A stretch of DNA of 64,000 nucleotides from Limosilactobacillus reuteri subsp. reuteri (GCF_000016825.1 NC_009513.1:1744501-1808500), one strand, 5' to 3'. Shown: positions 1 through 10,877, counted from the stretch's first letter. Notes: generated by a model from the sequence alone, not told the origin. Program-made: numbers and translations.

Positions 1-1346
1 AGTTTCTCCAACATTTCCCGGTGGTGAGCCTCGTGTTTTTCATCCACCTTAACAAAGAAGTAAGAAACCGCGGCTAGGATGGCGACTACAACCCCAACTG
101 TGATCGTTTTAATTGTGAAATTGGTTACCATGTAGCACGAGATTAAGAGTGCTAACACTGGAATGATATATTTTCCGGGAAGCTTAAACCCGTGATTAGG
201 GAATTCATTAGTATGTTTAAACTTAATTACTGCTAAAATTGATGGAACATATTGAACAAACGAAGCAAGCACAATACAAGAAACAAGAAAGAGGTAAGAT
301 TGCGTAACTAATAACATTGAAACAACGGCTGTCAGGATGATTGCTACCCAGGGTGCATCATGGCGGTTCTTTTTACCAACCCACTTTGGCAACATCGCGT
401 GTTCATTCGCTAGTGAGGAAATTAATGACGGAGTGTTAAAGGAGGCCGCAAATGCCACCCCGAAAATACTGATTAACATTCCCACAATTACTAAAATGTA
501 TCCCCATTTACCGACACCAGTTCCAAAGGCATTTGCAATTGGCGTACTATATTTTGACATCCTAGTTCCCAAAATACCGATTGCTACCAGCATCATTAGC
601 GAATACATAATCGTTACACTAACCATTACGGCAATTAATACACGCGGAATATTTTTCTCCGGATCAGTCATTTGTTTTGCAGCAATTGGAATAAACGAAA
701 AGCCGGTAAACATATAGAAAACAACACTAAAAGCTGCTCCAAAATGTTTGGCAAGCGGCATCGCCCCGGTGGTTGCTGCATGAGGAATTACCGGTGAAAA
801 ATTGGCAAAATGAATACAAAAAACGCCAATTACAATAAAAGCAAGAATCGTAATCATTTTTGCAGCTGAAGAGAGGTTATCGACCAACTTAACAAGCGTT
901 CGGCCAAAGAAATTAATAATTGAGAATAATAAAATTAAGCCAAAAACAGAAACATAGTATACCCAATGAGTATTAAAAATCGGTAAAAAGCTTCGGAGAG
1001 TTGTCAACAAAGCTACCACTTCGGCAGATAAAGTACAGCATCCTAGAAACCATGTAAAGATGCCGAGCTCATAGCCAGTAAACCGGCCAAATGCATTATA
1101 GGAATAAAGCCATGCGGCACCCGATCCGGTAAACCGACTAGAAAGGTCCGCATAACATAATGCAACCATGCTAACCGTAATCGCCGCACAGAGTAAGACA
1201 AGGACACTTGCTAAATTCATATCCTTATAGATAACTTGTGGTAGCAAAAAAGCACCTGAACCAATAACACCATTAATACCTAAAAAGTAAATTGAAATAA
1301 ACGATAACTTTTTAGGATTTTTCTTTTCCGTATTGATAAGCTCCAC
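1..1346 (-). CDS. APC-family amino-acid permease (3' end outside window)
   Basis: About 448 codons are visible on the minus strand; the C-terminus runs off the left edge. The translation begins near ELINTEKKNPKKLSFISIYF and continues GINGVIGSGAFLLPQVIY, the glycine-rich first helix of amino-acid/polyamine/organocation permeases, followed by roughly twelve hydrophobic segments. It should be a proton-coupled amino-acid transporter of the cytoplasmic membrane; the substrate cannot be told. The start is uncertain: a TAG lies two codons upstream of GTG at 1346, and the purine-rich AGAAGGTGGAG overlaps this GTG, so initiation could lie slightly downstream. It is separated from xfp by a terminator and is probably monocistronic. 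Confidence 0.82.
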   Translation of the reverse strand, partial: MELINTEKKNPKKLSFISIYFLGINGVIGSGAFLLPQVIYKDMNLASVLVLLCAAITVSMVALCYADLSSRFTGSGAAWLYSYNAFGRFTGYELGIFTWFLGCCTLSAEVVALLTTLRSFLPIFNTHWVYYVSVFGLILLFSIINFFGRTLVKLVDNLSSAAKMITILAFIVIGVFCIHFANFSPVIPHAATTGAMPLAKHFGAAFSVVFYMFTGFSFIPIAAKQMTDPEKNIPRVLIAVMVSVTIMYSLMMLVAIGILGTRMSKYSTPIANAFGTGVGKWGYILVIVGMLISIFGVAFAASFNTPSLISSLANEHAMLPKWVGKKNRHDAPWVAIILTAVVSMLLVTQSYLFLVSCIVLASFVQYVPSILAVIKFKHTNEFPNHGFKLPGKYIIPVLALLISCYMVTNFTIKTITVGVVVAILAAVSYFFVKVDEKHEAHHREMLEK

Positions 1347-1451
1347 CTTCTATCTTCTATAACAAAAATAATATTACCTTCATTTAAAGTCTATTCTTAT
1401 TTTAAAGGGTTTACAAGTAAGGCAAGTTAACCAATCTTTATATTTCCAAAC

Positions 1452-1484
1452 AAAAAGAGACCGAGTTAAACTCGATCTCTTTTC
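1452..1484 (-). terminator. Intrinsic terminator after xfp
   Basis: A 12-bp stem (AGAGACCGAGTT pairing with AACTCGATCTCT, one G-T pair) is flanked by A/T runs and lies about 40 bases after the xfp stop, with a U-tract on the minus-strand transcript. It separates xfp from the permease. Confidence 0.8.
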
Positions 1485-1522
1485 TTAATTTATTAAGTGT
1501 TTAATTAGCAATCAGTAGCTGA

Positions 1523-3934
1523 TTACTTAAGACCCTTCCAAGTCCAGTTAGTAACTTCTGGTAAGTCCTTACCTTCTGAACGGATGTAGTGGTTGTGCTT
1601 GTTGATCATGTTGTCCATCTTGGCAACAAATGCAGCACTCTTTTGTTCGTAACCAGGAACACTTTGGATAGCGTCCTTAGCTAAGTGGAACCGGTCAAGT
1701 TCGTTTAATACACGCATGTCGAATGGAGTGGTGATATCACCATTTTCTTCGTATGAGTGAATGTGAACGTTACGGTTAGCACGATCGAAGAACAATGCTT
1801 GGATCATGTCACGGAATCCGTGCCATGCAAAGATAACTGGCTTGTCAGTAGTGAAGTAACTATTGAATTCAGCATCAGTTAAACCTTCAGGGTTCTTGTC
1901 AGTGTTCATCAAACGCATAATTTCGATGATGTTGATGTAACGAATCTTCAATTCAGGGAAGTTGTCATGAAGAATGTCAATAGCTGCAAGAGCTTCTTCA
2001 GTAGGTTCAGTACCAGAAGATGCAAATACAACATCTGGTTCAGTACCTTGGTCAGTAGATGCCCAGTCAATGTAGCCAAGACCATTGTCAGCCAATTGAG
2101 TAGCTTCATCAATAGAGAACCATTGTGCACGTGGGTGCTTAGAAGTTACGAAGAGGTTGATGCATTCTTGGTTACGGAATGCCTTGTTAGATACAGCCAT
2201 TAATGAGTTAGTATCTGCTGGCAAGTATTCCTTAACGAGGTCTGGACGTTCCTTTTCAAACAAGTGAGTCAATAGACCTGGATCTTGGTGAGTGTAACCG
2301 TTGTGATCTTGTTGGAATACAGTAGAAGTATCAACAAAGTTCAATGCTGGGTATTGGTGACGCCAGTAAAGATCCTTAGCCTTACGTAACCACTTCATGT
2401 GTTGAGTAAGCATTGAATCAACAACACGACCGAATGCTTCGTAAGTTGCGAAGAATCCGTGACGACCAGTTAATGTGTAACCTTCAAGGAATCCTTCAGC
2501 TTGGTGTTCTGAAAGTTGTGAATCGATCATACGACCTTGTGGAGCCACATCTTCGTCGTTTGGTTCGTGGACACTTTCCATCCATTGACGCTTTTGACCA
2601 TCAAGGAATGCGTAAAGACGGTTTGACTTAGATTCGTCAGGACCAAATCCACGGAAGTTAGTTGGGTTCAATTCAGCCATCTTGTTGAGGTACTTACCCC
2701 ATTCAAGCATGTCTTGCTTTACAACAGAACCAGGATTTTGAACATCAATAGCAAAATCACGGTAGTTTGGCAATACAAGTGGCTTAGGATCGATACCACC
2801 ATTAGTGATAGGGTTCATAGCCATACGACGGTTACCTTCTGGTGTGTTCTCTTCAACAAGAGCAACTGGGTGACCATCTTCGTCAAACAATTCTTCTGGC
2901 TTGTATGACTTCAACCAATCAACAAGGATGTCCTTGTGTTCCATGTCATCTTGGGATACTGGAACTGGAATTTGGTGTGCACGGAATGAGTTTTCAATTG
3001 GGTTACCATCAAGGTCAGTCTTAGGACCAGTCCAACCCTTAGGTGCACGGAAGATAATCATTGGCCATTGTGGTAATGAGTTATCATTGTTTTCACGAGC
3101 GTTCTTTTGAATAGCCTTGATTTCTTCAACAACCTTGTCCAAAGTCTTAGCCATTTCTTCGTGAACTTCCATGTGAGGCTTGTAACCCTTGAATTCACCA
3201 TCACGGTCAGCTTCTTTGTAAGCTGAAACAAAGTATGGCTTCCAACCCATACCTTCGAAGTACTTAGTAAGTTCTTCGTCGCTCATCCATGAAAGGATAG
3301 TAGGGTTAGAAATCTTGAATCCGTTAACTTGGATGATTGGTAATACCGCACCATCCTTGATTGGGTTAATGAACTTGTCTGAGAACCATGATGCCATTAA
3401 TGGACCAGTTTCAGCTTCACCATCACCGATTTCAACAGCGGCAATAACTTCTGGGTTATCTAAGATAGCACCAACACCGTGTGAAAGTGAGTAACCAAGT
3501 TCCCCACCTTCGTGGATTGAACCTGGTGTTTCAGGTGCAGCGTGTGATGCAGTACCGCCTGGGAATGAGAAGTGCTTGAATAACTTAGCCATTCCCTTAG
3601 TGTCTTGAGTATATTCAGGATAAATTTCAGTGTATGAACCATCCAAGTATGAGTTGTTAACCATAACTTGGCCACCGTGACCTGAACCTTCGATGTAGAA
3701 CATATCAAGGTCATACTTCTTAATTACACGGTTCAAGTGTGCGTAAATGAAGTTTTGAGGAACAATAGTACCCCAGTGACCAATTGGCTTAGGCTTAACA
3801 TCTTCTGCCTTTAATGGTTGGCGAAGTAATGGATCACCCATTAAGTACAATGTACCAACTGAAAGGTAGTTAGCTGCACGCCAGTAAGCATCAACACTTT
3901 CCAAGTATTTCTTGGAATCGTAATCTACTGCCAT
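1523..3934 (-). CDS. xfp: Xylulose-5-phosphate/fructose-6-phosphate phosphoketolase
   Basis: This 803-residue protein has the full length of the phosphoketolase family. It cleaves xylulose 5-phosphate with phosphate to glyceraldehyde 3-phosphate and acetyl phosphate, using thiamine diphosphate, and is the central step of heterofermentative glycolysis in lactobacilli. Family features visible are the N-terminal [15 protein letters not shown], the GHGGQ segment near residue 85, and [12 protein letters not shown] near residue 168, the Gly-Asp-Gly thiamine/Mg site. Codon use looks strongly biased, as for a highly expressed gene. The ATG at 3934 follows a GGAGTG-type ribosome site. It is flanked by a terminator and a 270-base upstream region, so it is likely a single-gene unit. 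Confidence 0.97.
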   Translation of the reverse strand: MAVDYDSKKYLESVDAYWRAANYLSVGTLYLMGDPLLRQPLKAEDVKPKPIGHWGTIVPQNFIYAHLNRVIKKYDLDMFYIEGSGHGGQVMVNNSYLDGSYTEIYPEYTQDTKGMAKLFKHFSFPGGTASHAAPETPGSIHEGGELGYSLSHGVGAILDNPEVIAAVEIGDGEAETGPLMASWFSDKFINPIKDGAVLPIIQVNGFKISNPTILSWMSDEELTKYFEGMGWKPYFVSAYKEADRDGEFKGYKPHMEVHEEMAKTLDKVVEEIKAIQKNARENNDNSLPQWPMIIFRAPKGWTGPKTDLDGNPIENSFRAHQIPVPVSQDDMEHKDILVDWLKSYKPEELFDEDGHPVALVEENTPEGNRRMAMNPITNGGIDPKPLVLPNYRDFAIDVQNPGSVVKQDMLEWGKYLNKMAELNPTNFRGFGPDESKSNRLYAFLDGQKRQWMESVHEPNDEDVAPQGRMIDSQLSEHQAEGFLEGYTLTGRHGFFATYEAFGRVVDSMLTQHMKWLRKAKDLYWRHQYPALNFVDTSTVFQQDHNGYTHQDPGLLTHLFEKERPDLVKEYLPADTNSLMAVSNKAFRNQECINLFVTSKHPRAQWFSIDEATQLADNGLGYIDWASTDQGTEPDVVFASSGTEPTEEALAAIDILHDNFPELKIRYINIIEIMRLMNTDKNPEGLTDAEFNSYFTTDKPVIFAWHGFRDMIQALFFDRANRNVHIHSYEENGDITTPFDMRVLNELDRFHLAKDAIQSVPGYEQKSAAFVAKMDNMINKHNHYIRSEGKDLPEVTNWTWKGLK

Positions 3935-4203
3935 CTAATAAACACTCCTTCTATATAAATCAATACGTCCTGTGCTTTCTAACAACATAACGTAAATCAT
4001 TAAATTTACAATGTTAATGATAAACTGTTTTTTCAAAAAGTCAACCTTTTTACAAATTGATACGGTCCAATTATAAAAAATTAATAATTTTAAGCCGCTC
4101 TTTAGTTTTGCAAACCGGCTAACATCTTTAGTCTAACACCATTTGCCACATTCTACGGTTATATTGCGCAAACTTATGACAATCTAATGAACTTAAATTA
4201 ATA

Positions 4204-4935
4204 TTAGCCTTCCTGGTCTAAGCTAACAAAAGTACTATATTTCATGTATTTATAGTGAATGCGCATATTTGAAACTTCAAATGGTGTTCCATCATCTAAA
4301 AAGAAGATTCCATCAATTATGCCCACCGGTTCTATCGAGCTTAACTTTAATAATTCTTGGTCTTGTTTATCTGATGGTGATACGCCAATGGTCATGAATG
4401 ACTTGGTAACTCGTTTTCCCATCTTATCCTCAAGATAATTAAAAATAGAGCCGTTAACAATTTCAGGAGATAAGGTTGGTGTAATCTTAATCGGGATAAA
4501 ACCAGTTTCAATCATAAAAGGTTGGTCATCAATTAGCCGTAACCGTTTGATTTGGTAAACAAAGTCATTATCATTGAGGAACAACTCTTCTTGTACATCC
4601 TTATTTGCGGGAACAACCTGGTAATCAAGCAACTTAATCCCTTGCTTCTTCCCATCAGCACGGAAACTATCCGTAACTCCCAAATTACTCCCCTCATAAT
4701 GAAATAAGGACTGATTTTTTAGGTAGAGCGGATTAATAAAAGTTCCTGAACCGCGTTTTTTGAAGATAATTCCTTCTTGCGCTAATACACCTAGTGCTCG
4801 TTTGATTGAACTTCGACTTACCTCGTAAATCTCACTTAAGCTTCGTTCGTCCGGTAGCCGCATTCCGGGGTATTCATTGCCTAAAATTTTTTGTTTTATA
4901 TCACGCATCACTGAGCGATATACTAAGTCTGCCAT
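4204..4935 (-). CDS. GntR/HutC-family transcriptional regulator
   Basis: This 243-residue protein has an N-terminal GntR winged helix (residues about 5-70, with MRLPDERSLSEIYEVSRSSI as the helix-turn-helix) and a C-terminal UTRA ligand-binding domain (about 95-235), which places it in the HutC subfamily. Such proteins are usually repressors released by a small sugar phosphate or amino-acid derivative; the ligand here cannot be read. It is divergent from the YbaK-type gene at 5067 and lies upstream of xfp in the same orientation, with a 270-base gap. Control of xfp, of the divergent gene, or of itself are all possible. ATG at 4935 follows a GGAGTTAATTAG ribosome site. Confidence 0.88.
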   Translation of the reverse strand: MADLVYRSVMRDIKQKILGNEYPGMRLPDERSLSEIYEVSRSSIKRALGVLAQEGIIFKKRGSGTFINPLYLKNQSLFHYEGSNLGVTDSFRADGKKQGIKLLDYQVVPANKDVQEELFLNDNDFVYQIKRLRLIDDQPFMIETGFIPIKITPTLSPEIVNGSIFNYLEDKMGKRVTKSFMTIGVSPSDKQDQELLKLSSIEPVGIIDGIFFLDDGTPFEVSNMRIHYKYMKYSTFVSLDQEG

Positions 4936-5066
4936 CTAATTAACTCCTCGGATTTATTTAATTCGAATTTTAATGATACACTTTAAGTATAGCAGACCTA
5001 TTTTAAATTGGGATCTTTTTGTAAAATATTGGTGCGACCCAGATAAATTTAGGAGATGATCTTCTT

Positions 5067-5573
5067 ATGAGTAAAAAGAATAAAAAAAGTAAAATGAAAA
5101 AAACGCAGGTGGAACAAATCTTAGACAAAAATAATATTCCATATGAGCAAGCTGAATTTCCGACGCATCAAGATGGCGATGTCCGTTCAATGAGCGTTGA
5201 CCACACCGGCATTGATGAACATATTATTTATAAAACCCTTGTTCTTACTGGTAATGTGACTGGCCCCTTAGTCGGAGTCATCCCCGTTGATACTCACCTT
5301 GATGAAAAGAAATTAGCTAAGGTTTCCGGCAACAAAAAAGTTAATATGGTTCCGCTTAAAAACTTGTTAAAGACAACGGGGTATGTTCATGGTGCTAACA
5401 CGCCTGTAGGAATCTATGAAAAATTTCAATATCCGATTTTTATTGATAATGAAGCAAAAGAACAAGGTGAAATTTATGTTTCATCTGGGAAACTTGGTCG
5501 ATCGGTTAAACTAAATGCTGAAGACTTAGCTGGATTAGTTCATGCAACTTTTGCTGATTTAGAACAAAAGTAG
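5067..5573 (+). CDS. ybaK: YbaK/EbsC-family aminoacyl-tRNA deacylase
   Basis: This 168-residue protein contains one YbaK/aminoacyl-tRNA editing domain. The family hydrolyses misacylated tRNA, typically Cys-tRNA(Pro), in the cytoplasm. Visible family features are the EQAEFPTHQ opening, the IYKTLVLTG strand with the conserved lysine, and the C-terminal YVSSGKLGRSVKLNAEDL. The first 20 residues are lysine-rich and poorly conserved. An AGGAGATGATC ribosome site precedes the ATG. It lies 87 bases before the dipeptidase gene in the same direction, so the two may be cotranscribed. Confidence 0.88.
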   Translation: MSKKNKKSKMKKTQVEQILDKNNIPYEQAEFPTHQDGDVRSMSVDHTGIDEHIIYKTLVLTGNVTGPLVGVIPVDTHLDEKKLAKVSGNKKVNMVPLKNLLKTTGYVHGANTPVGIYEKFQYPIFIDNEAKEQGEIYVSSGKLGRSVKLNAEDLAGLVHATFADLEQK

Positions 5574-5660
5574 TTTTCCATTGATTGACCTCCCTAGTTG
5601 TGAAGACTAAACTTATTACTATAGTTTTATTTAAGGTCATTATAGAAAGGTCCTGAAAAA

Positions 5661-7097
5661 ATGAAGAAAAATCTATCTGCTTGTACAACCGTTCTTGTAG
5701 GCCGTAACGCTACAATTGATGGTTCAACCATGGCAGCACGGAACGATGATACTTTCGCTCCACTTACACCACAACGTTTTGTAACTTATCCGGCATATCA
5801 TAATCATCCTAATCAAGTTAAAGCTTATTTAAATAAGTGTGTGATTGATCGCCCCGCTGATGGTTACCGTTATCAAGGTACTCCTAATGTCGATTACAAA
5901 ACTGAAGGGGTTTTTGACGAAAGTGGTTTTAATGAAAAGAACGTTGGGATGAGCGCCACAGAAAGTGTTTATGCTAATGCACGGGTTTTAGCCTGTGATC
6001 CGCTTAATACTGAAACAGGAATTAATGAAGACCTTATCGTCGCCGCTACCCTTCCCTTCATTGATAGTGCACGCGAGGGGGTTGCTTACCTCGGTAAATT
6101 AATCGCTAAATACGGTTCTGCAGAAGGAAACGGGGTTATTTTCAGTGACAAAGATGATGTTTGGTATATGGAAATCGTTACTGGACATCACTGGGTTGCC
6201 CAACGGATTCCAGATGATGCATACGCTGTTACTGGAAATCGAATTGCCATTCAACAAGTTGATTTTAATGATAAGGCTAACTTTATGTGGTCTGACGGAA
6301 TTCAAGAATTTGTTGCAAAGAACCACCTCAACCCAGACAAGTATGAATGGAATTTCCGCCATATTTTCGGAACTGCTGATATTTTTGATCAACACTACAA
6401 CACTCCACGACAATGGTACGGTCATAAGGTATTAAATCCGGAAACTGAATTTGATCCGCTTGATTTTGATATTCCATTTATTATGCAAACGGATCATCGA
6501 ATTACCCTTGAAGACGTTGAAAAGATCCTCAGTAGCCACTACCAAGGAACCCCTTACGATCCACTAGGTCATGACGGTACCGACCAGCAAAAGCATATGT
6601 TCCGGCCAATTTCACTAAACCGGACGCAAAATTCCCACGTTCTTCAGGTTCGTAATGACTTACCGGAAGCTGCTTCAACGATTATGTGGATGAGCTTTGG
6701 TATTCCTACCTTTACCCCATATGTTCCATTCTTTGGTAATGCTGAAGATATCGATGTAAGCTATCGTGAAACACCAGAGAAACTTAATATGGATTTAAAG
6801 AGTGCTTACTGGATGTATCGGGCGCTTTCAATGATTGTCGAATCACACCATGCAGAATTTTCTAAGGCCGACTTAGATTATCTCAAAGATGCCCGCGAAT
6901 ACCTCTACGGCTGGGTCAATGAAGTTGCTCCACAGGTTAAGGGGATGTCATCTTCTGAAGTCAGTGCTTTCTTAAGTTCAAAGACACATGAAATGGTTGC
7001 CGAAATGGCTAAACGAACAAAAGCTTTAATGGCTGAGTTAGTAATGAACGGACTCGAACTTTCTAAGTTAACATTCCAAATCGATAAGAACTTGTAA
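5661..7097 (+). CDS. C69-family dipeptidase (PepD-type)
   Basis: This 478-residue protein belongs to peptidase family C69 (N-terminal nucleophile hydrolases, lactobacillus PepD dipeptidases). Cys8 in NLSACTTVLVGR is the expected nucleophile after autocatalytic removal of the short propeptide. The segments DGSTMAARNDD and GNGVIFSDKDDVWYME are typical of the family. It releases amino acids from dipeptides in the cytoplasm and has no signal peptide. Length agrees with family members. An AGAAAGG ribosome site precedes the ATG. A strong bidirectional terminator follows. Confidence 0.92.
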   Translation: MKKNLSACTTVLVGRNATIDGSTMAARNDDTFAPLTPQRFVTYPAYHNHPNQVKAYLNKCVIDRPADGYRYQGTPNVDYKTEGVFDESGFNEKNVGMSATESVYANARVLACDPLNTETGINEDLIVAATLPFIDSAREGVAYLGKLIAKYGSAEGNGVIFSDKDDVWYMEIVTGHHWVAQRIPDDAYAVTGNRIAIQQVDFNDKANFMWSDGIQEFVAKNHLNPDKYEWNFRHIFGTADIFDQHYNTPRQWYGHKVLNPETEFDPLDFDIPFIMQTDHRITLEDVEKILSSHYQGTPYDPLGHDGTDQQKHMFRPISLNRTQNSHVLQVRNDLPEAASTIMWMSFGIPTFTPYVPFFGNAEDIDVSYRETPEKLNMDLKSAYWMYRALSMIVESHHAEFSKADLDYLKDAREYLYGWVNEVAPQVKGMSSSEVSAFLSSKTHEMVAEMAKRTKALMAELVMNGLELSKLTFQIDKNL

Positions 7098-7108
7098 AAC
7101 AATAATAA

Positions 7109-7150
7109 AAAATGGGTTAGTTTATGGTAAAAACCACAAGCTAGCCCATT
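7109..7150. terminator. Bidirectional terminator between dipeptidase and ABC exporter
   Basis: A long stem (AATGGGTTAG with CTAGCCCATT, extended by TTTATGGT with ACCACAAG, 4-base loop) has A runs on the left and T runs on the right. It can serve both convergent units. Confidence 0.85.
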
Positions 7151-7155
7151 TTTCT

Positions 7156-8988
7156 TTAATTATTTCCAGCAAACTGACTATTATAAAGATTAGCGTAAAA
7201 ACCTTTTTTATTCATTAATGATTCATGGTTACCTGTTTCGATAATCTTCCCATGATTAACCACGACAATCTGGTCAGCCTTCCGAATCGTTGATAAACGG
7301 TGAGCTACAACAAAACTCGTCCGTTCTTGCTGCAGAGCATTCATCGCTTCTTGAATCAAGACTTCTGTTCGAGTATCAACAGAACTAGTAGCTTCATCCA
7401 GAATTAAAATTTCCGGATCAGCTAAAAATGCCCGTGCAATCGTTAATAATTGTCGCTGTCCCTGTGAAATATTAGAAGCGGACTCGTCTAAGACCATTTG
7501 GTAACCATCAGGCAGTTCACGAATGAAAGCATCCGCCCGGGCCATCTTAGCAGCATGATAGACTTCTTCGTCCGATGCATTCTCATTCCCATACTTAATA
7601 TTTTCAAAAATCGTCCCAGTAAAGAGCCAAGTATCTTGAAGAACAATCGCAATATGCTTACGTAAGGTATCACGAGTCATTGAACGAGTATCTTTCCCAT
7701 CAAGATAAATATGGCCACCTTGCGGATCATAAAACCGCTCTAAAAGATTAATAATGGTCGTTTTCCCTGCTCCGGTTGTGCCAACAATGGCGACCATCTT
7801 ATCTCGCGGTGCTTTAAGGTTAAAGTCTTGAATAAGCGGTTCATCAGTATAGCTAAACTTAATATCCTTGAATTCAACTTTCGGAATATCCTTTCCAGTA
7901 AGGGATGGAATATCCTCAACCTTATCACTCATCTCTGGTTCATCCAAAACAGCAAAAATACGTTCTGCCGAAGCAATTGTTTGTTGGATGGTGTTACTTA
8001 AATTCGCAATTTGGGCAATTGGTTGAGAAAACTGATTGGTATATTGTAGAAATGCTTGCACATTACCAAGAGTAATCTGACCATGAATAACTTGAATCGC
8101 TCCAACCACTACTACAACAAGGTACCCAAGATTCCGAATAAAGACCATCATTGGCATCATTAAGCTAGAGAAAAATTGTGCTTTCCATGCTGCTTGGTAG
8201 TACTGATGGTTCTCTTTATTAAACTTTTCTTCTTCATCTTGTTCCTTGTTAAATGTCCGCACGATCGTATGAGCAGCATATGTTTCTTCTACTTGGTCAT
8301 TAATTTTTCCCAAAGCAGCTTGCTGACGACCAAATAGCCGTTGTGAAGTTGGGGCAACAAAAGCAACTACCAGAACACTAAGCGGAATTGTGACAAGGGC
8401 AATGATTGTTAATTTCCAACTAATCGTAAGCATTAAAATGAAAACACCAACAAGCGTTAACAAACTCGTAATGATTTGAATCAAACTTTGCTGGAGAGTT
8501 CCCGCAATATTATCCATATCATTAACCATTCGACTCATAATGTCCCCATTATTATGAGTATCGTAATATTTAATTGGCACCCGGCGCATTTTTCCTTCAA
8601 AATCTTGACGCAAATTGTAAACAACACGTTGCGATACTCGTGTCATAATTTGTAACTGGAGGAAACTAAATAGTCCAGAGAACAAATAAAGCAAAATGAC
8701 TGTAATTCCAATTTGCCAAATCCGGGTAAAGTTAATTGGAAGGGTACTTAAGTGGGCACCAGCTTTCATTTCTGCATACCCTTTAAGCATTCCATCATAA
8801 ATGATCGTAGTAGCTTCACCAAGAATTTTTGGTGCTAAGATTGACAAAATAACAGAAATAACAGCTAAGAGAATTGAAACAATAACCCCAACTCGCCATG
8901 GCCGTAAATAGGCAATTAATCGCTTTGTGGTTGGCCAAAAGTGTTGAGCCTGTTCAGGTACTTGTGGTCCTCTACGCACGATCAACAT
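7156..8988 (-). CDS. ABC exporter half, canonical ATPase subunit
   Basis: This 610-residue half transporter has six membrane helices (about 30-340) and a C-terminal nucleotide-binding domain. The NBD has Walker A GTTGAGKTT, a divergent signature NISQGQRQ, a normal Walker B with catalytic glutamate (ILILDEATS) and the switch histidine (VVAHRLSTI). With the gene at 8972 it should form a heterodimeric multidrug/peptide exporter of the LmrCD/BmrCD/TM287-288 type. It overlaps the upstream gene by 17 bases. The annotated ATG sits directly against the AAAGGGG ribosome site, so the in-frame GTG at 8979 is a plausible true start. The substrate cannot be inferred. Confidence 0.93.
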   Translation of the reverse strand: MLIVRRGPQVPEQAQHFWPTTKRLIAYLRPWRVGVIVSILLAVISVILSILAPKILGEATTIIYDGMLKGYAEMKAGAHLSTLPINFTRIWQIGITVILLYLFSGLFSFLQLQIMTRVSQRVVYNLRQDFEGKMRRVPIKYYDTHNNGDIMSRMVNDMDNIAGTLQQSLIQIITSLLTLVGVFILMLTISWKLTIIALVTIPLSVLVVAFVAPTSQRLFGRQQAALGKINDQVEETYAAHTIVRTFNKEQDEEEKFNKENHQYYQAAWKAQFFSSLMMPMMVFIRNLGYLVVVVVGAIQVIHGQITLGNVQAFLQYTNQFSQPIAQIANLSNTIQQTIASAERIFAVLDEPEMSDKVEDIPSLTGKDIPKVEFKDIKFSYTDEPLIQDFNLKAPRDKMVAIVGTTGAGKTTIINLLERFYDPQGGHIYLDGKDTRSMTRDTLRKHIAIVLQDTWLFTGTIFENIKYGNENASDEEVYHAAKMARADAFIRELPDGYQMVLDESASNISQGQRQLLTIARAFLADPEILILDEATSSVDTRTEVLIQEAMNALQQERTSFVVAHRLSTIRKADQIVVVNHGKIIETGNHESLMNKKGFYANLYNSQFAGNN

Positions 8989-10714
8989 CCCCTTTCTCGA
9001 CTTGTGACTTAATTATTTGTTGGTAAGTTTCATTATGTGCTTTTAATTCTTGGTGAGTCCCTTGACCAACTACTCGTCCTTCATCAAGCACAATAATTTG
9101 GTCAGCATCAACAACAGTAGAGATTCGCTGAGCCACGATAACCGTTACGGCACGTTGAATTTGTGGGTCTTTTGCTAAGGCCGCCCGGAGTTTTGCATCA
9201 GTTTCAAAATCCAAAGCCGAGAATGAGTCATCAAAAACATAAATCGACGCTGGCTTAATAATTGTTCGAGCAATCGCTAACCGTTGGCGTTGACCACCAG
9301 AAAAATTACTTCCGTTTTGCTCAACAATTGCGTCCAATCCGCCTTCTTCACGGACGAAATCTGCCGCTTGCGCAATTTCAAGTGCATGCCACATTTCTTT
9401 ATCCGTTGCTTCCTCATACCCAAATTGAAGGTTAGACCGAATAGTCCCACTAAAAAGGACCGCTTGCTGTTGAGTAATAGAAATAACCTCATGCAGATTA
9501 TGCTGACTTAGCTTTTTAACTGGGACACCATCAACTTTAATCTCCCCGCTTTCAATATCAAACAACCGCGGAATTAAGTTAACCAAAGCTGATTTACCTG
9601 AACCGGTCCCTCCAATAATCGCTAAAGTCTGACCTGCTGTAACTTTAAAGTTCAAGTCATGCAAGGCCAATCTTTCCGCCCCATGGAAACGAAAATCAAC
9701 ATTCTTAAATTCAAGTGAGGCCGGTTGATTAATCGAAATCTTTTCCTGATCTTTTTCCGGTGCATTATGAATACTGATCGGCTGATCTAGAACCGCATTA
9801 ACCCGAGTAGCAGATGCCGATGCTCGTGGAACAAAGACAAAGATCATTGAAAGCATCATAAAGCTAATCATAATCTGAGTGGCATATGTCATAAAGGCAA
9901 TTAAATCCCCTACTTGCATACTCATATTAGCTACAAGATGGCCACCCAGTAAAATAATGGCAACATTTGTCATCCCTAAAATAAGCGTTACTACTGGGAA
10001 CAACGTCGAAACAATTGTAAAGGCCTTGATTCCGGTTTGCGTGTAGTCCTCGTTTGCTTTTTTGAAACGGTTTTGTTCCCGCTCTTCCTGCCGAAAAGCA
10101 CGGATAACTCGAACCCCTGTCAGTCCTTCTCGGAAGATTAAGTTAATGCGATCAGTTTTTTTCTGAATGCTCTTGAATAACGGAACCGCAAAGTACATAA
10201 CCACCATGACAATAATTGCTAAAATCGGCAGACTAATAAAAAACACTTTAGTTAGTTGTGGTTCTCGAACATACGCTAGAACACAGGCTGCAACAAGCAT
10301 TACAGGTGCTTGGAGCATCATCCGAAGCATTTGCACCATGACATTTTGAATCTGCACAATATCATTGGTTGACCGCGTAATTAAAGATGAATCGCCAAAC
10401 TCATCCATTTCACGATTCGAGAAACGTAAAACCTTATGATAGATCTGGCTTCGTAGCTTTTCACCCACCTTCATTGATTGGGTCGCCGCAAAATAAACAT
10501 TTAATCCTGCTGCCACTAATCCAATCGCAGCCACAATCAGCATCTTAATTCCTTCATTCCAAATTACGCCCATATTCTTTTGCACAATTCCCCGATTAAC
10601 AAGGTCGGCGGTAACTGTCGGCAAGTATAGGTCGCACGAAACTTGGATTAATAAAAAGAAAACTGCACCAATTGTTGCCCATAAGGCTAAATTTTTTCGT
10701 GCTATACGTATCAA
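8972..10714 (-). CDS. ABC exporter half, degenerate ATPase subunit
   Basis: This 580-residue half transporter has six membrane helices then an NBD. Walker A is GGTGSGKSAL and the signature is canonical (NFSGGQRQR), but the catalytic glutamate after Walker B is aspartate (IYVFDDSFSAL) and the switch histidine is glutamine (VIVAQRIST). Such asymmetry marks the degenerate-site subunit of heterodimeric exporters, where one ATP site is non-hydrolytic. The start is TTG at 10714, five bases after an AGGAAGGA ribosome site. It is first in a two-gene operon with the overlapping canonical half. Confidence 0.93.
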   Translation of the reverse strand: MIRIARKNLALWATIGAVFFLLIQVSCDLYLPTVTADLVNRGIVQKNMGVIWNEGIKMLIVAAIGLVAAGLNVYFAATQSMKVGEKLRSQIYHKVLRFSNREMDEFGDSSLITRSTNDIVQIQNVMVQMLRMMLQAPVMLVAACVLAYVREPQLTKVFFISLPILAIIVMVVMYFAVPLFKSIQKKTDRINLIFREGLTGVRVIRAFRQEEREQNRFKKANEDYTQTGIKAFTIVSTLFPVVTLILGMTNVAIILLGGHLVANMSMQVGDLIAFMTYATQIMISFMMLSMIFVFVPRASASATRVNAVLDQPISIHNAPEKDQEKISINQPASLEFKNVDFRFHGAERLALHDLNFKVTAGQTLAIIGGTGSGKSALVNLIPRLFDIESGEIKVDGVPVKKLSQHNLHEVISITQQQAVLFSGTIRSNLQFGYEEATDKEMWHALEIAQAADFVREEGGLDAIVEQNGSNFSGGQRQRLAIARTIIKPASIYVFDDSFSALDFETDAKLRAALAKDPQIQRAVTVIVAQRISTVVDADQIIVLDEGRVVGQGTHQELKAHNETYQQIIKSQVEKGDVDRA

Positions 10715-10877
10715 AACAATCCTTCCTTCATCTATTTTTAGTCATCTTGAACTATTATACAGACTTTTTAAAAAATTAGCTTTTATTCTGATAATCCCTT
10801 TGATTAACACTTTTGTATAAGATAGAATATTATTTGAAAGCAATTACACACTTTTGGCACATACAGAAAGAAGATAG

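Noticed and set aside
337..717. Open reading frame on the plus strand (126 residues)
   Set aside because: It is antisense to the clear amino-acid permease on the minus strand and has no recognisable family or ribosome site.
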